A stretch of DNA of 64,000 nucleotides from Symbiodinium natans. Lineage: Eukaryota; Sar; Dinophyceae; Suessiales; Symbiodiniaceae. Shown here piece after piece: positions 22,016 through 34,191 of the stretch. The position numbers and the translations under genes were made by a program. Under the pieces are notes generated by a model, which made no database searches, had not been told where the DNA came from, and saw only the letters and a list, made by a program, of their open reading frames with translations. The stretch lies in assembly GCA_905221605.1 (NCBI GenBank), contig CAJNDS010000006.1:79501-143500 (forward strand), read 5' to 3'. Within the stretch, counting starts at the first letter, position 1. Each line of letters opens with the position of its first letter.

Positions 22016-23100
22016 GTGATACTGGCAGTCCAAAACATACCGCCACACATCGTTATCTGGACTTGTAAGGAAAGCTGGTACCATCAACAGTTACTGACAG
22101 CCCTGACGGAGCAATTTCTCAACACGCCTGCCCAGGGTCATGCTTGGTCTGGCCTGAGCTCCAGGGCAACTCTTTGGGGCACTTGGAGCTGCTGCCTTTT
22201 GAGCTTCTGATCAATGCCAGAGGGCGTTGCCATTCCAGTGCTCCGTAGCACGACATTTCTCTCTGCGCCGATCAGTGTGCACAGTGGGCCGCGTGCTTGT
22301 GCTCTTGAATACGGGGCCTAGATGCGGGGCCCCTGAATCGCATAAAATGAAGTCTAAGAGCCCGTGGGGCTGGAACCTTCATTACACTGCAACTCCACAA
22401 CTCTGAGACTTCCAGCAAACAACACAACTTGCCGAGGCGAGTGCCAAGTCCGAGGGTGGCGTCGGCATTCTCAGCACGCAGAAATGCGCAGTGTTCTGCA
22501 GCCATACAAAACACACGTACCTGCAAACGGTGCTGCGTGATTGTAATCGCTTCTCCAATTCCGGGTCCAACCCCGAACGTGAGCCGGGGAGAGATCTGCC
22601 TCGGCCATCCTGCAGCCGCCCACCCAGCTTCTTCCACCCCCCCGAATCATGCGAGCCCACCTGCTTGCCCACAAAATCCCCGAAGCCATCTCTTGGGCCG
22701 AACACCCAACCCCGCCGTGATTAACAGCAAAGGCCGGGCAGGCGGCATCTGGTTTGTCCGATTTTGACAGCATCAAGATCGCCGTTTGAAAAGCAAAACA
22801 AGAGCTCTCCAGCATTGCCATCGGCTGGGATGCCTTCGAAGACGCCAGGACGTGTACTTGCAGACTTGCAGTGACGGTTATAGAAAGCCTTTGTGCATGG
22901 TGCATCATCGGTGCTGGTGGATCCATTTCAACGATTTTTTGCAGCATTTTGACCAGGTATTTGCCCAGCATGGATGTACACTTCGCACGTTGTACACGAG
23001 TCCTTCTCATAACTTTCCGGCGTGAAGTGCGCGCCGAGCTCGCGGCTTAACATCGAAGTCCACCTCAGCCTCGAGCTTCCCTCGGGGCAGTCGACAACTT

Positions 23101-23421
23101 TTGCCGCTGGTACTGCGGCGCGCACTTGCTTTTGTCATAGGCACTGGCCGCCCGGCCTGCTCGAGTGAGGAACTCGTACACGCCCAAGAAGAAGGCAAAG
23201 AATGGTTCATCTACCTCAGACATCACAAGCCAACAAAGAGCTTCTATCACTTTAACCAGCAGCCGGATGGAGGCACCAATGATGACGACGACGATGTATC
23301 GACATCGACCGAGGCTCCAACTGCCTCAGCCCAATTGGCCTCAGCTCCGATGCTCCAAGAAGTCTCTGCAGCGAATGCTGCCTGCTTGTTGACCCTGTTG
23401 CCAGACGGCTATCATCAATGA
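23101..23421 (+). CDS. Unassigned ORF (106 aa), possibly a real plus-strand exon
   Basis: The frame reads SSEELVHAQEEGKEWFIYLR, then HHKPTKSFYHFNQQPDGG, an acidic run DDDDD and a Ser/Thr/Ala-rich tail. The WFIYL...SFYHF spacing is faintly WW-like. The minus strand is also open here (FFAFFLGVYEFLTRAG), so which strand is coding is unresolved. Confidence 0.25.
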   Translation: MPLVLRRALAFVIGTGRPACSSEELVHAQEEGKEWFIYLRHHKPTKSFYHFNQQPDGGTNDDDDDVSTSTEAPTASAQLASAPMLQEVSAANAACLLTLLPDGYHQ

Positions 23422-23478
23422 TATGACGAGAAGCCGCTGGCAGAAAATCGAGTTGATGCATGAGCTGGTAGTTTAGAG

Positions 23479-23693
23479 CTACCTCAGCCAGAGCACACTC
23501 CTAGCAGTGGGCGACAGCTTTTCGCAGAGCCACTCAAAGGCGCTTGCCCAGAACTCTTCTGCTGTCAGGGTGAGAGGCTCGTTGTCGATGACCTTACAGA
23601 TGGTCTCAAAAAACTTTTCATCCGCCCAACTGTCTGCCCAACTCTCCGTCCAACTCTCCCCCAAAGCCTCTGCGCTAGTGCTGGAAGCGCTGA
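23479..23693 (-). CDS. Candidate exon of an unidentified gene
   Basis: The frame contains ESWTESWADSWADEKFFE, ICKVIDNEPLTLTAEEFW, EWLCEKLSPTARSVLWL, and ends near a GTAGC donor. The composition is strongly protein-like. The ESWxESWADSWAD segment comes from a 12-bp DNA repeat. It is probably one gene with the exon at 24180-24124 (EKIPKLRELVNEVEMKHIE, acceptor TTTTTGAG, donor GTGCG) and the exon at ~24970-24915 (MGKTVKDLPEDGSFMDHL). At 24,635-24,600 LWGLGIVCWEMREL resembles kinase helix F, but no other kinase motif was found, so no function is assigned. Confidence 0.4.
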
Positions 23694-25289
23694 ATTGAGT
23701 GTGGCATTGCCGAAACTAAGGTGGCTCTTCCTTGCTGGGCCTGAGCCCAAGGCTCGGTGAAAAGAAATTGATTGCAGCGTCTTGGGCCTGGCACATGATG
23801 TCAATATGGGCACGTCCGACGATCGTGTACGGTCATGTCCATCCACCGCATCCACAGCATGCGGTACATGCTGTCCAAGAAGCAAGGTTTCGGCATCGGC
23901 CAAGAGCCTGGGGCCCACCGAGTGAAGACAGATGCAAGCCAACAAAAAGAAGGCCTCGGGAAAAGCAGGCGGTCAGAGCCAAAGTGTCCAAGGCACTCAT
24001 CCATCAAGGGGCCATGATAAAGAAGACGCAGAATGCTTGGAAAGGCCTGCGGACATCTACCAACCAAACTTCGTCATCGCACGGTCAGCATCGCACCTCA
24101 ATGTGTTTCATCTCCACTTCGTTCACAAGCTCCCTGAGTTTGGGGATCTTCTCCTCAAAAAGGACATGGCACAAACGTCACGAACCACGGACTTAGCGAA
24201 GGCAAGGCAAACACAGAAGCTGCGAGCATAAGACAAACGGTAAACACACTGACAAACATTTACGACTCTCACGCTCTCTCGCTCTTTGTGTTGCGATGCT
24301 TTGTGAGACCGCTCTTACCGGCTTACCAGGCCTGGCCTTTTCCATCGGAAAGTAGTTTGTTCCCACACCTCCACTCACAAGGGCAGACGACTGAATACTG
24401 GCGAGAACAAATACTGGGAAGAGACGACGGAATTCGGAGAAGAGATTCTCCCAGCCCAGTGCGATGCTTAGGTTCTCTGCGAACGCGCCTAGTATGCTGT
24501 GCAGGAACATCACTCGCGGCCTCAAGGTATGCAATGTGGAAGTTCGGAGGTCTGCTTCTTGAGGCCATCCCAAGCAGCCCAATCCCGACAGTTCTCTCAT
24601 CTCCCAACAGACAATGCCCAGGCCCCAGAGCTGAACAACTATGGTCAACTGTACACTTATAAGCTTTTATAACATTTCTAAACTCTTGAAAATACATATA
24701 TGCGTTTTCGCACAAGCGCATCCCAAGCAAGGATTGCTGTGTTAGAGGACTCTGCGACTTGTTGTTCCTCACCATCACACAGCGCCGAGCTCGAGGCGAA
24801 TGCCCCTTGAAGTGTGACAAGCTGTACTCGAAGCAGAACCTGCACAGGCTCTTGTAGGCGTGCACAAGTGCCCTGTTCCTGCGCTGTGAAGTGTGGCTCG
24901 ACAGAGTGATGTTTGAGACACAGAGCCTGAGGTGATCCATGAAGCTGCCGTCCTCAGGCAAGTCTTTCACAGTCTTCCCCATTGTCTCCCATCAGCATCA
25001 GCCATGGCCCACAGCCCATAAGGCCCACACGGCATGCTCCATGCAGAAATTACACTCTGTCTGCATGAACCTCAGGTGCTTGAGACCCCATCTAGGCCCT
25101 CTTTGGTGCAGTCACTGAGGAACGTGATGCTCTTGCAACGTTGTCAATGGTGCAGCATGCTTCAAGCGCTTGATGGTCCTTTTCAGGCCCAAGCCTAGTG
25201 CTCTCACGGTGATGAGGAAGAAATAAGTCAAGCAAACGATGGGAAATCCGCTGCTCTTTCAGTTGGTGCACCGAGAATCGTGGTCTTCC

Positions 25290-25480
25290 GCACATTTAAG
25301 ACTTGGGGATCTCGGGAAGCATATTCGTTGCATAACTTCCTCGTTGCTTTTGTACACCTCGATTGCAGGAACCGGCTTGCAGCCGGAAGAGACGAGCAAC
25401 TGTTTCAAGCGGCCGTGAGCCGGGTCACACACTCGGCAGAATTTCGAAGGAGCGTGCAAGTGCCCCCCCCCACCCTCTCT
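25290..25480 (-). CDS. Candidate exon of an unidentified gene
   Basis: The open frame reads FCRVCDPAHGRLKQLLVSSG, then CKPVPAIEVYKSNEEVMQR and ICFPRSPSLKC. This looks like conserved protein, and the opposite strand lacks such a pattern. The family is not recognised. It lies on the same strand as the other genes. Confidence 0.4.
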
Positions 25481-25720
25481 CATGGTGCAGACTATAATGA
25501 CCACAGATGCTGGATGAAGCAACGGCATACAAACCAGCAGAATTGCAGAATTGAAACCAAGATGCTCAATGATGGGCGCATCAAACCGGGGTGCTGCAGG
25601 CACCTAAAGCGCAAGAATCTAACATACATGTGCAAAAGATGTAAAAAGCCGGGAGTTGTCCACATCTTTCCCCGCCTTCATGAAAGCCTCGCAAATGTGG
25701 GCAGTAGATCGATCTGACCA

Positions 25721-28250
25721 GTAGAGCTCAAGAGAAAGTCGATCCTGCCATATGCCAGCATATGCCAGCATGCAACCGTGTTATTGCAACGTTCATCACC
25801 ATGGGCAGGAATTACGGGAAGCCTGGGCTAGCATCCGGGTCAGCGTTTTGTCCACACTCTTGAAGATGGTCTTGTCCTTGAAGCATGACAACAATGAAAC
25901 GCGAGCCATTCAAACGCCTATGTTCTGCCACTGCCACGAAAGTCTTAGTGCGCGACCAAGTCAAAGTTATCCGCGCGCTGCACCTTAAAGAGCAACAGGA
26001 GGCTGCTAGATCAGACAAATCGCACTGCACACCGCGTGAGACCGTGCCAAGCTTCTTGCAATGACGCTACCTGCGCATTCAATAGGCAGCAACAAAATGG
26101 TTGACTTCGAGTGCCTGATGTCAGTCATCCATCGACATACTCGGCCAAGGGAAGAGCTTTGACATAGATGTTTGCCGGTATGCAAAGTACGAGCATTGTT
26201 TGAGGCCGAGAAATGAGACTGCATTCTTCAGCAGACACCTTGTGCCTGGTGCCTGCTCTTTCACACCTGACGGCTGTCTACGTATTCAGCTGCCGACCAT
26301 GCGACGATCTGTGATGCATGACGCATGTGGGGTCCTTTTCTGCCTTTCAACCAACTTCTCGAACTGTCTTTGGGACAGCTCAGATGCGACTAATTTACAA
26401 ACGAACCTACAATAAGCATTCAAAAGATCCGACAGGCGACACAAATGCTGAAAAGAAAAACTAGCTTACGTACGACATGTCGAGTTCCTCGAATCGAGAT
26501 GAAGATCCCATCGTCGAGCGACCCTACCCTTGCCGGATCAGTGGCGCGTAAACGATTGCAAGCTGTTTCAGAGCCTCTACCTCGAAGACTTACAAGTATC
26601 CCTTCTACTTGCAGGCCCTTTTTCTGGAAAGGCATTTCCACCACAAGTCAGATTGCATAGGTTTGCCTTTGCATGTCCAAACACAGCCAGCCAAACAGAC
26701 ACCCAGGCCTGCGTGATCTATCGGCTTGCCTTCGGCGATCATTGCTTTGCGCCGAAGATCGAGCACTCCTTGAGAAATGTGCGATGCAGCTGAGCCTCCG
26801 GTACATGTTCCACTGAGTGTCGGACCATATTGCAGTTCAGCTGCATCACCTCTCTGTTGTTGAACTTCTATGCCAAGTCGGCAGAAAAGTAAACATGACA
26901 AAGAAAAAGCCAGGAAGGCATTGCATTGATTGACCCATTCAGCTACACGACAATCAATGCGTGGCCCTATTGCGACCTTGAGATGAAGAACTCGACTCCC
27001 AAACGACACAACCGTGTTCTTCAAGAACCTGCCTTGTTCGCGTTGCTCGTCGGTTGGAGCCATGACTATGCCAAAGCTAATCCCTATGCTGAACTCTTGT
27101 CGAACTGACATCTGGCACGTGCTCAGCATATTGATTGCAACACTCCTGAACAATGCATCTTCGACCTTACTGTGGCTGCAGACATGTCCAAGCTCAAGTG
27201 ACTCAAGCGGAGGCAAATGCTGTGGTGGCAGGGTGTCAGAAGGCAAGAAACCGCATGCTGCAACATGCTCATGTTTCCTGAACACACGTTCACTCGGAGC
27301 AAGGCCTGTGCTTCCAGCTTTACCTCCTCGCCCAAGCAGTAGGTGCCAGCTGCATCTGGGTACCTTTGCAAGGCATGGCTACTCAGAGCTCTGCACTGCC
27401 ATGTTTCCAGGGGTAAACACATATACAGATATATACAGATATATACAGATATTTATTTCGGATGTAAGTTTCGGGTCTTGAGGTTTCAGGTCCAGGGCAG
27501 ACGGTAGAAAGGTGTAGGATGTAGAATCGTAGAAAGCCCAGGCTGGTTTGTTCAGACCTCGGATTGAGTTGAGAATAGCATTCTAGGCCAGGCCTTGGGG
27601 TTCGGAAGCCACAATGTCACGCCGGTATGGTTTGAACCTATTTGCAGGCTTTGCGCCGCAAAGGCTCCGGACTACCAGGTTGTAACAATATCTGCCTTGG
27701 GAAAAAATATCTACCATCTCACCTTCGGAAGCCATGCACGACAATGCGCGTAATGTCATCTACATTCAAGACACGACAACTTGATTTGTTATTGCTCAGC
27801 TTTAAACACCATGTGGCCTCAAGGCATGAGGCTTCTCTGGGCGGATGGTCAGGGTGAGGTTCGCGTCCACGCTGGCCGAACCAGCCGTGGCAGTCACCTC
27901 GCATCAGAATGTCTTCTGTGTCGTCTGCATACCGACTTTATTTCAAGTCATCGCATCCCGACCTGATAGTGCGTGGTGGGAAGTGGGCTGAGTGGGGTGC
28001 CCAGGATACGGCCGGTCGCCTGTCCCGGAATTGGAAAGCTTGGAGCAGCTGTATCGTCACTGAGTAAATTATATAGGGCTCCTCGTCCAGTCGGAGGCCA
28101 TCAGGAAGGTCCGGGCCTTAATTCTAGAGTGTCCAGCTTGCGGAGCGTTCCTCTGCAAACGGCAAGGCCCGTGCTGATGCTGAACGTGGCATCTTCGGAC
28201 ACCTCTCTCAGCCCAAGCGCAGCAGATCTGTTTCACGTCCGACAGAGGGA
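25721..28250. other. No named gene; one long minus-strand ORF of doubtful status
   Basis: The minus-strand frame 27285-26605 (226 codons) includes SVRQEFSIGISFGIVMAPTD and EQREQGRFLKNTVVSFGS, which could be coding. The rest of the frame is unconvincing and nothing is recognised. At 27418-27455 the unit ATATACAGAT repeats three times. Confidence 0.3.
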
Positions 28251-28261
28251 TTAGCACTTTC

Positions 28262-31200
28262 TGGCCTGAGGCGCCAAGTCCACCGCATCTCCGACGAAAA
28301 TCACCGCTCCGCCCTCGTTGGAACGTCAATTGAGTAATCTTTTGTCTGTCCAAAAACGATGGAAACCTGCATGTAGTACCGTGGTCTCGCCACGTACATT
28401 ATCACCTGTGACGAGTTGTCGTGCCTCTCATACAAAACTCATGTTTAAGTTCACCTTTGAAAATTCAGGGGTATCGTTTTTGGGTGGGGCTTTGCACCTT
28501 GCCGGGACCTGGCATCACTTTCATTTCATAGCCATGAACAGACTCTGTGCAACTCATGAGGCAAACCTTTGCAGGCTGACAGTCTATTGGGGTTATTGCT
28601 TTTGGGGACCTTTCGTTTTCCAGAGTTCCGGATTGATTCTCGACCCTTACAATGATGATAGGCCTGCTTCCTCTGATAACAATCTCGCATCGCTTCGAAA
28701 TCTGTGCCCACTTTCGATTGAGGATTGAGGACACTCTGCCCCGAGAGCAATCAATGGCGATGTTGATTTTGGGCTTAGTAGGGTTGAGGGCTGGGGGTGA
28801 TTTAGGTTTGAGGAGCTATGGCAGGAGGATGGCAGGGGAATGCTCCGGGGGTGGGGGTGGGGGGGGTGGGCGGCAGAACATGAAGGACTTCAGGTTTAGG
28901 GATAGGGTTCGTGTCAGACCGACACACAAGCACAAGGCGATGCCCCTCAGCCCCACCTCCTCCAAACCGTAGTTGGGCGGCTTTGGTCCAACCTTAGCCA
29001 TGGGCTGAATTACGGCTGAGGAATAGACGGAATGGACTTCCTGTCTTTCATTGCGGAATTGCGGAGTCTCCGAAAGTCTCCGAGGAAGGCACACCTGTCA
29101 CCTCCAGCTGCAGAGTGGCAGCTGCCTCCCCGCCGGAATTCGTAGCGGATATTGTGTAAGTTGCCGCGTCCATGGCCTGCGCAGTAGCAACTCCGTCAGC
29201 TTTGCGAGAGAAAGCCCAGTCACCCTAACTACTGTCGAGACTCTGCTCCAGGAATACGTGAAACAGTTTCTGCGATGCTCTGCCACGAATGGCTCTGCAA
29301 AGCGTCGCACTTGGCCAGCGAAGTGCAGGCCCATGACTGAGGAAACGGACACGCAATCACAAAAGGGACAGGTTCGGCAAGGTGTTGTCATGTCCCAACA
29401 TTGTCCCAGATTTACTTTGGCTACTAGCTGAGAATCTGTCAACTGAAGCCTCTATGGTCCTCGATGGGGTATCGTAACGGTATTTTAGAAAGTCTGCCCC
29501 AGAAGCGCTGGGGCAGGGCCCAGTAGACATGGCGGGGTACGGTGTGGTGTCCGATTGTATCCAACGCAGCAGAAAACATTCTGTGCGATTCTTTGCGGGG
29601 TTTCCAGGTTGCCCTGGGGGGCGCTGTCGAGGCTTTCTGCAGGGGAAGGGGCCCTCCACTGCATCTGTTCTCTTTGGTGCTCCGGTCTGTCGCTGCTGAG
29701 TTTGACCGTTCGTGAACTCAAGGATCGTTCTCGCCTTGGTGGCCAAGTTTGTGTCCCTTTGCTCACCACAATCCGTCGCCCACCCATGGCCAAAGGGAGG
29801 GCACCCGGGCTGGACATAGGGCTAAGGACATGAATGGGCACGAGAAAGACTACCCCACCACTACCAAACACAAGGAAGCAGCCCCGTCTTTGTGCGAACA
29901 ACCTTTGGATCTTTGCAGATTGAGCTTGTTGATGTCCAAGGCGACATGCTTCTTAGGATTTCTGAAGCTTTACATGCTGGCACCATGCGTTCTGCAATTG
30001 CAGCGGCTGAGATCAAGGGTCCTGCTTGCAGGGTCGTTGTTTTGTTGCTTTCTGGATAGGAACTCGGCAGCCCAGGCCCATGGGGATCACCAACAGACTA
30101 GACGATCCCCCACTAGGCGAGATGGCCTGAAAGACTTTCCACAAGATTCGACACGGTCGCAGAATCAAACAGAAACAATCAGTCCCGACCGAAGCGGATC
30201 TGACCAAGTGTTCACACGAGCAAAACCCTGTATCGTCACTAACAATCTGCAGAGGCTTCGAGACAAACAATGAAGCCCGCAGCAGCTTCTAGCTAGTTTT
30301 GCAGTAGATCTACTGGCTCTTGACATTGTATTGTAGGCTTTGCTCCCAACGACACTCGCCCACGCTTCAAGCAGCCTGCGTGGGAGCTCCAGTGATGGTG
30401 CCCGTCTCCATGCCCAGGACCTCTCAAACGGCAGCAACATGGCACGCCTCGTCACAGGACTGCCCCAGTGTTAAAGGCCAGGACCAGCCCATCTGGTAGA
30501 TTCGGAGACACCGACCTTGTTTGTTGCAGGATCTAGGACATGTCTCAAGATTCGATTGCCAATAGCCGCAGACCATTCAGTCGCATCACCGCCTTCAATA
30601 CTTGGTGCCCAAGAGACAGCCTCAGAAGACGTCTTAACTCGGCGAGACTCATGAAAAGATCCAAACCTCAAAGCCAGGCCCAATGAACAACTGATAAACA
30701 AGCTCGAAAACGAGTTTACTCAAGTGCCATGGTTACCACGCTGTCGTGGAGGTATGAGTTTGAAAGAAGCACGCATGTAGGCATGTATTCAACATCTTCA
30801 ACATCTCGAGATCAAGACTGTATTGTGAGTGCCATGACGAACCAAGGATTGCCAAGGTCAGCTATGCTTTGGCCGTACAAGTCAGCATCGCGTAAGGATC
30901 GTCTACAGAGGGGTGTTCTTGAGCTCTGGTCTTATCTGAGGAGGGAGCTTGACCAACATCAAGCACGGCTACCGCGGATGGATACCTGGAGAATACGCGA
31001 AACCTTGCCTGCCTGTTGTGCGGTGCTCACATCGTGCAGTCGGATGAATCGGATGAATTGGGCGATCCGTGCGCTGCCCACCCGCAGTTCATGCGGGCGC
31101 ACGAGAGCGCCACGGGCGGAGTGTCCTTCACTGCGAAGCACAACTCCGTCCGAACCTGTGAGAAAAACGCCAAGCATGCTGGCAATTCTCCTAACTAGCA

Positions 31201-31630
31201 GTACAATGAGAAGTTGCCAAAGGTTGCTAAATTGTTGCTACGTTGCTGCGCGCACGGCGTTGGCTTCACTTTCATGTGCGTTCCAGCCTCGCCCGCATCG
31301 TTCTTGGCGATGATGGTGTAAGTGGCCTAAAATAGGGGGCTCTGACCCCTGTGAAGTGAAGGCAAAGGAAGTGCCACACAAATGCCACACTCTTTTGCTT
31401 CTGAACCCACCTCGTCCACCAGCTTTCCGGGCTGCAAGGCTCCCGAGATGATCCTCATCTTTGCTGAGAGCATGACACAATCACACAGGCTTCTTACTTG
31501 AGACTCGGGCCCAGAAGATGAATCCAGCTCAAGAGCCTGGCAAGGCCACGATCTTAGCTGAAAGTGGCTCAGTCGCAAAATCTCGAACACATGGCAGGCC
31601 TCTGGCAACGCAGGGAACACTTCGAAGGAG
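28262..31630 (-). CDS. Multi-exon protein with bacterial-Ig/He_PIG-like modules
   Basis: One module is assembled from adjacent pieces. FEVFPALPE ends at 31600 (GC donor). LELDSSSG is at 31536-31498. MRIISGALQPGKLVDE is at 31458-31411 (GT donor). ATYTIIAKNDAGEAGTHMKV starts at 31326. Together they follow the 'putative Ig' order LPxGLxLD..TG, IxGxP, then ATYTxxAxNxxGEA. A second module end, MDAATYTISATNSGGEAAAT followed by LQLEV, lies at 29176-29095, with an acceptor GCGCAG and a GTGTGC donor. A third fragment, GGAVIFVGDAVDLAPQA, is at ~28320-28265. Such modules are usual in extracellular or surface proteins. The intron 31410-31327 is certain because it contains a stop. The two others in the first module are 63 and 39 nt, divisible by three and open. 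The 5' and 3' ends are unknown, and the intervening exons are not found. Confidence 0.6.
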
Positions 31631-32817
31631 CTCGCCTGGCCAACTACGGCGTTTTTCGAACGACTGCTTTTGCGCTTTTGCATGGACTTCAGAAACTAAG
31701 TAGATGAATCTTGATGCACCAATCTGCTTGCAGCATGTTTGTCTTGCTCATGTTGGCCTAGGCCAGCACATTCATCAGGTATGTACAGAGGACCTGATTT
31801 TAAAAATTCTCGACGCAAGCGAGCATCGACAATCGTATCTATCGCTGGAGCCATTGTGGGGCAATCCCGCACATCAGCAATGGCAGTGGGCTGGCCGTCA
31901 AAGGCTTGTGACACCGAGAACCTTGTTTCTCATCGGCTAGTCTCCTCCAGCAGTGTAGAAGGATGAAATTGTAGAAGGATGAAATGGCTCATCGCCAGGG
32001 GCAATGAAGCGTAGAAAGGTGCCCAGCATCTGGTCTGACAGCAGCGACGCTGGACATAAGAATTAAGAATACCCCGAGTCCTGAACCTTGATCGAAAGAC
32101 CACCTTGCATGACGATTGACTTTTGTATTGCATCAAGGTTCATCCTCCAGGACAGGCCATCTCAGATGTGCTCTCAAGGGCTCAAGGGAAACTGGCCTGA
32201 ATCCAGAAAACTGATTCGTTCAGCTCTCGAAATTTCCGAGTACAGCAGCACTAAGTTCTGTAGCGGCTGTCGCGGCTGTAGCACATGGTCTGCATTTCAA
32301 GACATGGCCATCCTAGATTCCTACATAATCCGGATGTGCTGCTACAGTTTCTCGTCTATTCTCATTTAGTAGGGAAGTGCCGAAGGAATCGTCAAGAGCC
32401 TGAAGGGTGGCGTGCGTGCCCGTCAAAAACAAAGCCGGGACGAAGATTGTAAAAAGTACCTAAGTGGGACAGGCCGCGGATATGTGCCATGAGGGATCAT
32501 GCTGGACCTTCGACACCACACTGAGCCTCAGGCGGTGATGAGGGTATTCTTCCCTCCGGTTAGCACACCCTTGTTATGCAGAGTGATCATGAAGAGAGCC
32601 ATGCTCGACCTCGGGCAGGTTCAAACCACAAGTCCTCCAACGTCTATAGGACTTGAACAACAGCAGCTCATACATAATGACATTAATGGCTCAATGATGA
32701 TGCACATCTTCACTGTCTTCGCAACTCTTTCCATCTGACCACCTGCCGCTTGCACAGCTTCACAGTGGGTTCACAGTGGGGAGCGATCACGTCGTAAGTG
32801 GGCACTTTTGTATGGCT

Positions 32818-34191
32818 CTAGACCAAAGACGGTGAAGTGCCAGAGTCCAAGATGTCCCAGGATCTTCCGTGACAGCATCTGTCACACCTGTACACAGCTC
32901 GCTGACCAAAGCTTCTGCTGCCACCTTTGTACCAGGCAGCAAAAGCTTGAAGCTGTGAGAGACCTGATGTGTCATCCAGAGGCCGAGGACCATAGGAGCA
33001 GTGTCGGGGACAACTATCAAGGAAGAACCCTCGCTGATCAGAAGAAAAGTGTGAAAAATCCTGTTGCAGTGCTGCGGTGAGGTTCTTAGCATAGTCCACG
33101 ATACAGCCCTTGGAGGCACGACAGGCAGCGTCCATCTCGCAGCTCTGCTGGTCAAGGTCGAACCGACTCTGAAATGCAAAAATCGGAGTCCGTAGGAAGG
33201 GGGCTACGACACTTCCAACCAAGCACTTCTCTAAGCGGTCACTGTGCATCGTGGCACATCCGACGTTCAGCAGGCTTGTTGCCTCTTGCCTGATCACGAC
33301 GTAGCGCTTTAGCGGCGTGAAAATTTCCAGGTCCATGTAGAAGCCGGAATCGGCCAGCCCAACGACTTTGGCGGTGGTGTGGACGAGCGCCCTCAACGCA
33401 TCGAGGTGTGCAAAGACATGGATAGCTCCCGCACTACAGCCACTAATGACAACGTCTGTTGCAGTAGAGAGGCCGAACTTTGCCAGGTCTTCAAAAACAG
33501 CCTCTGTAATGTACTTCCCTCTGAAGTACAGATAGGACTCATTCATTTTTACCGGATGTGTTGCCTCACCCGAGAAGTATCCGCCATCGCAGTATCTGAT
33601 AAGGACATGGTTCCAGTTGTACATCAGCGGGTTCTCAGCAGATGATCGAGACAGCTTCAGGTCGCCGAGGGATTCTAAGTCCATCGTCAAGGAGTCCTTG
33701 ACCGTGCTTCCATACCGTGACCGTGACCGCTCAAGGCAGTCAGCGTCTGAATTGCAAAAGCCGCCACCCTCGTGAAAGAGCAGAAACTTTGAAGAGCCGG
33801 AGCCGTAACCCTCAGAGAGATAGTAGAGCCCTGGGCTTCCATCCACGCAGCGGGCCAGTGGGTAGCCAGTAGGCGGCCCCACGAAATGTGCTTGCGCGAC
33901 GCTTGCAGTGCCTGCGGTGCTGTCGCTTTCGCTTAGCTGCTGGTTGGCCAGCTTCGCCAGCAGGCCTCCCAGACCTCCCAGGCCTCCCAGACCGACTCCT
34001 GTGCCTCCAGTGGCTCCTGTCACTGCATCGCGATGAACAAAGCGAAGAAAGAAGAAAACGGCAAGAAGCGAAGTGAGTGAAACCTGCCACAGCCTGACCG
34101 GCATGCTTTGAGATCGCACTCTGAGCACTCCGTAGAAAGGGTACAAGGACACACGTGCTTGAAAAAAAAAGGATAAGGATCTCCTCTCCAA
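32818..34191 (-). CDS. Notum / pectin-acetylesterase-family serine hydrolase, single exon (457 aa)
   Basis: A carboxylesterase of the alpha/beta-hydrolase PAE/NOTUM family; members remove acetyl or acyl groups from pectin, or palmitoleate from Wnt. Residues ~36-50 (VSLTSLLAVFFFLRF) form a signal anchor, so the protein probably enters the secretory pathway. A Gly/Leu-rich linker (60-80) follows. The hydrolase domain starts at ~108 (GYPLARCVDGSPGLYYL). FLLFHEGGGFC (136-146) is the oxyanion-hole motif, and WNHVLIRYCDGGYFSG lies at ~193-208. The nucleophile is Ser253 in ISGCSAG. The likely acid is Asp345 in QSRFDLDQ, and the His is 397 in DSCPRHCSYG. All three catalytic elements are in family order. 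Met30 is an alternative start close to the hydrophobic segment. The last ~40 residues do not match the family, so the true C-terminus may lie in another exon. The substrate is unknown. Confidence 0.85.
   Translation of the reverse strand: MERRSLSFFFQARVSLYPFYGVLRVRSQSMPVRLWQVSLTSLLAVFFFLRFVHRDAVTGATGGTGVGLGGLGGLGGLLAKLANQQLSESDSTAGTASVAQAHFVGPPTGYPLARCVDGSPGLYYLSEGYGSGSSKFLLFHEGGGFCNSDADCLERSRSRYGSTVKDSLTMDLESLGDLKLSRSSAENPLMYNWNHVLIRYCDGGYFSGEATHPVKMNESYLYFRGKYITEAVFEDLAKFGLSTATDVVISGCSAGAIHVFAHLDALRALVHTTAKVVGLADSGFYMDLEIFTPLKRYVVIRQEATSLLNVGCATMHSDRLEKCLVGSVVAPFLRTPIFAFQSRFDLDQQSCEMDAACRASKGCIVDYAKNLTAALQQDFSHFSSDQRGFFLDSCPRHCSYGPRPLDDTSGLSQLQAFAAWYKGGSRSFGQRAVYRCDRCCHGRSWDILDSGTSPSLV

Noticed and set aside
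24193..24660. Second protein kinase, from LWGLGIVCWEMREL
   Set aside because: Only a helix-F-like string was found. There is no HRD, DFG/DFD or APE motif nearby in a consistent order, so it is left as an unassigned candidate.
30729..31313. 194-codon plus-strand frame
   Set aside because: It overlaps minus-strand exons of the Ig-like gene, which have domain support.
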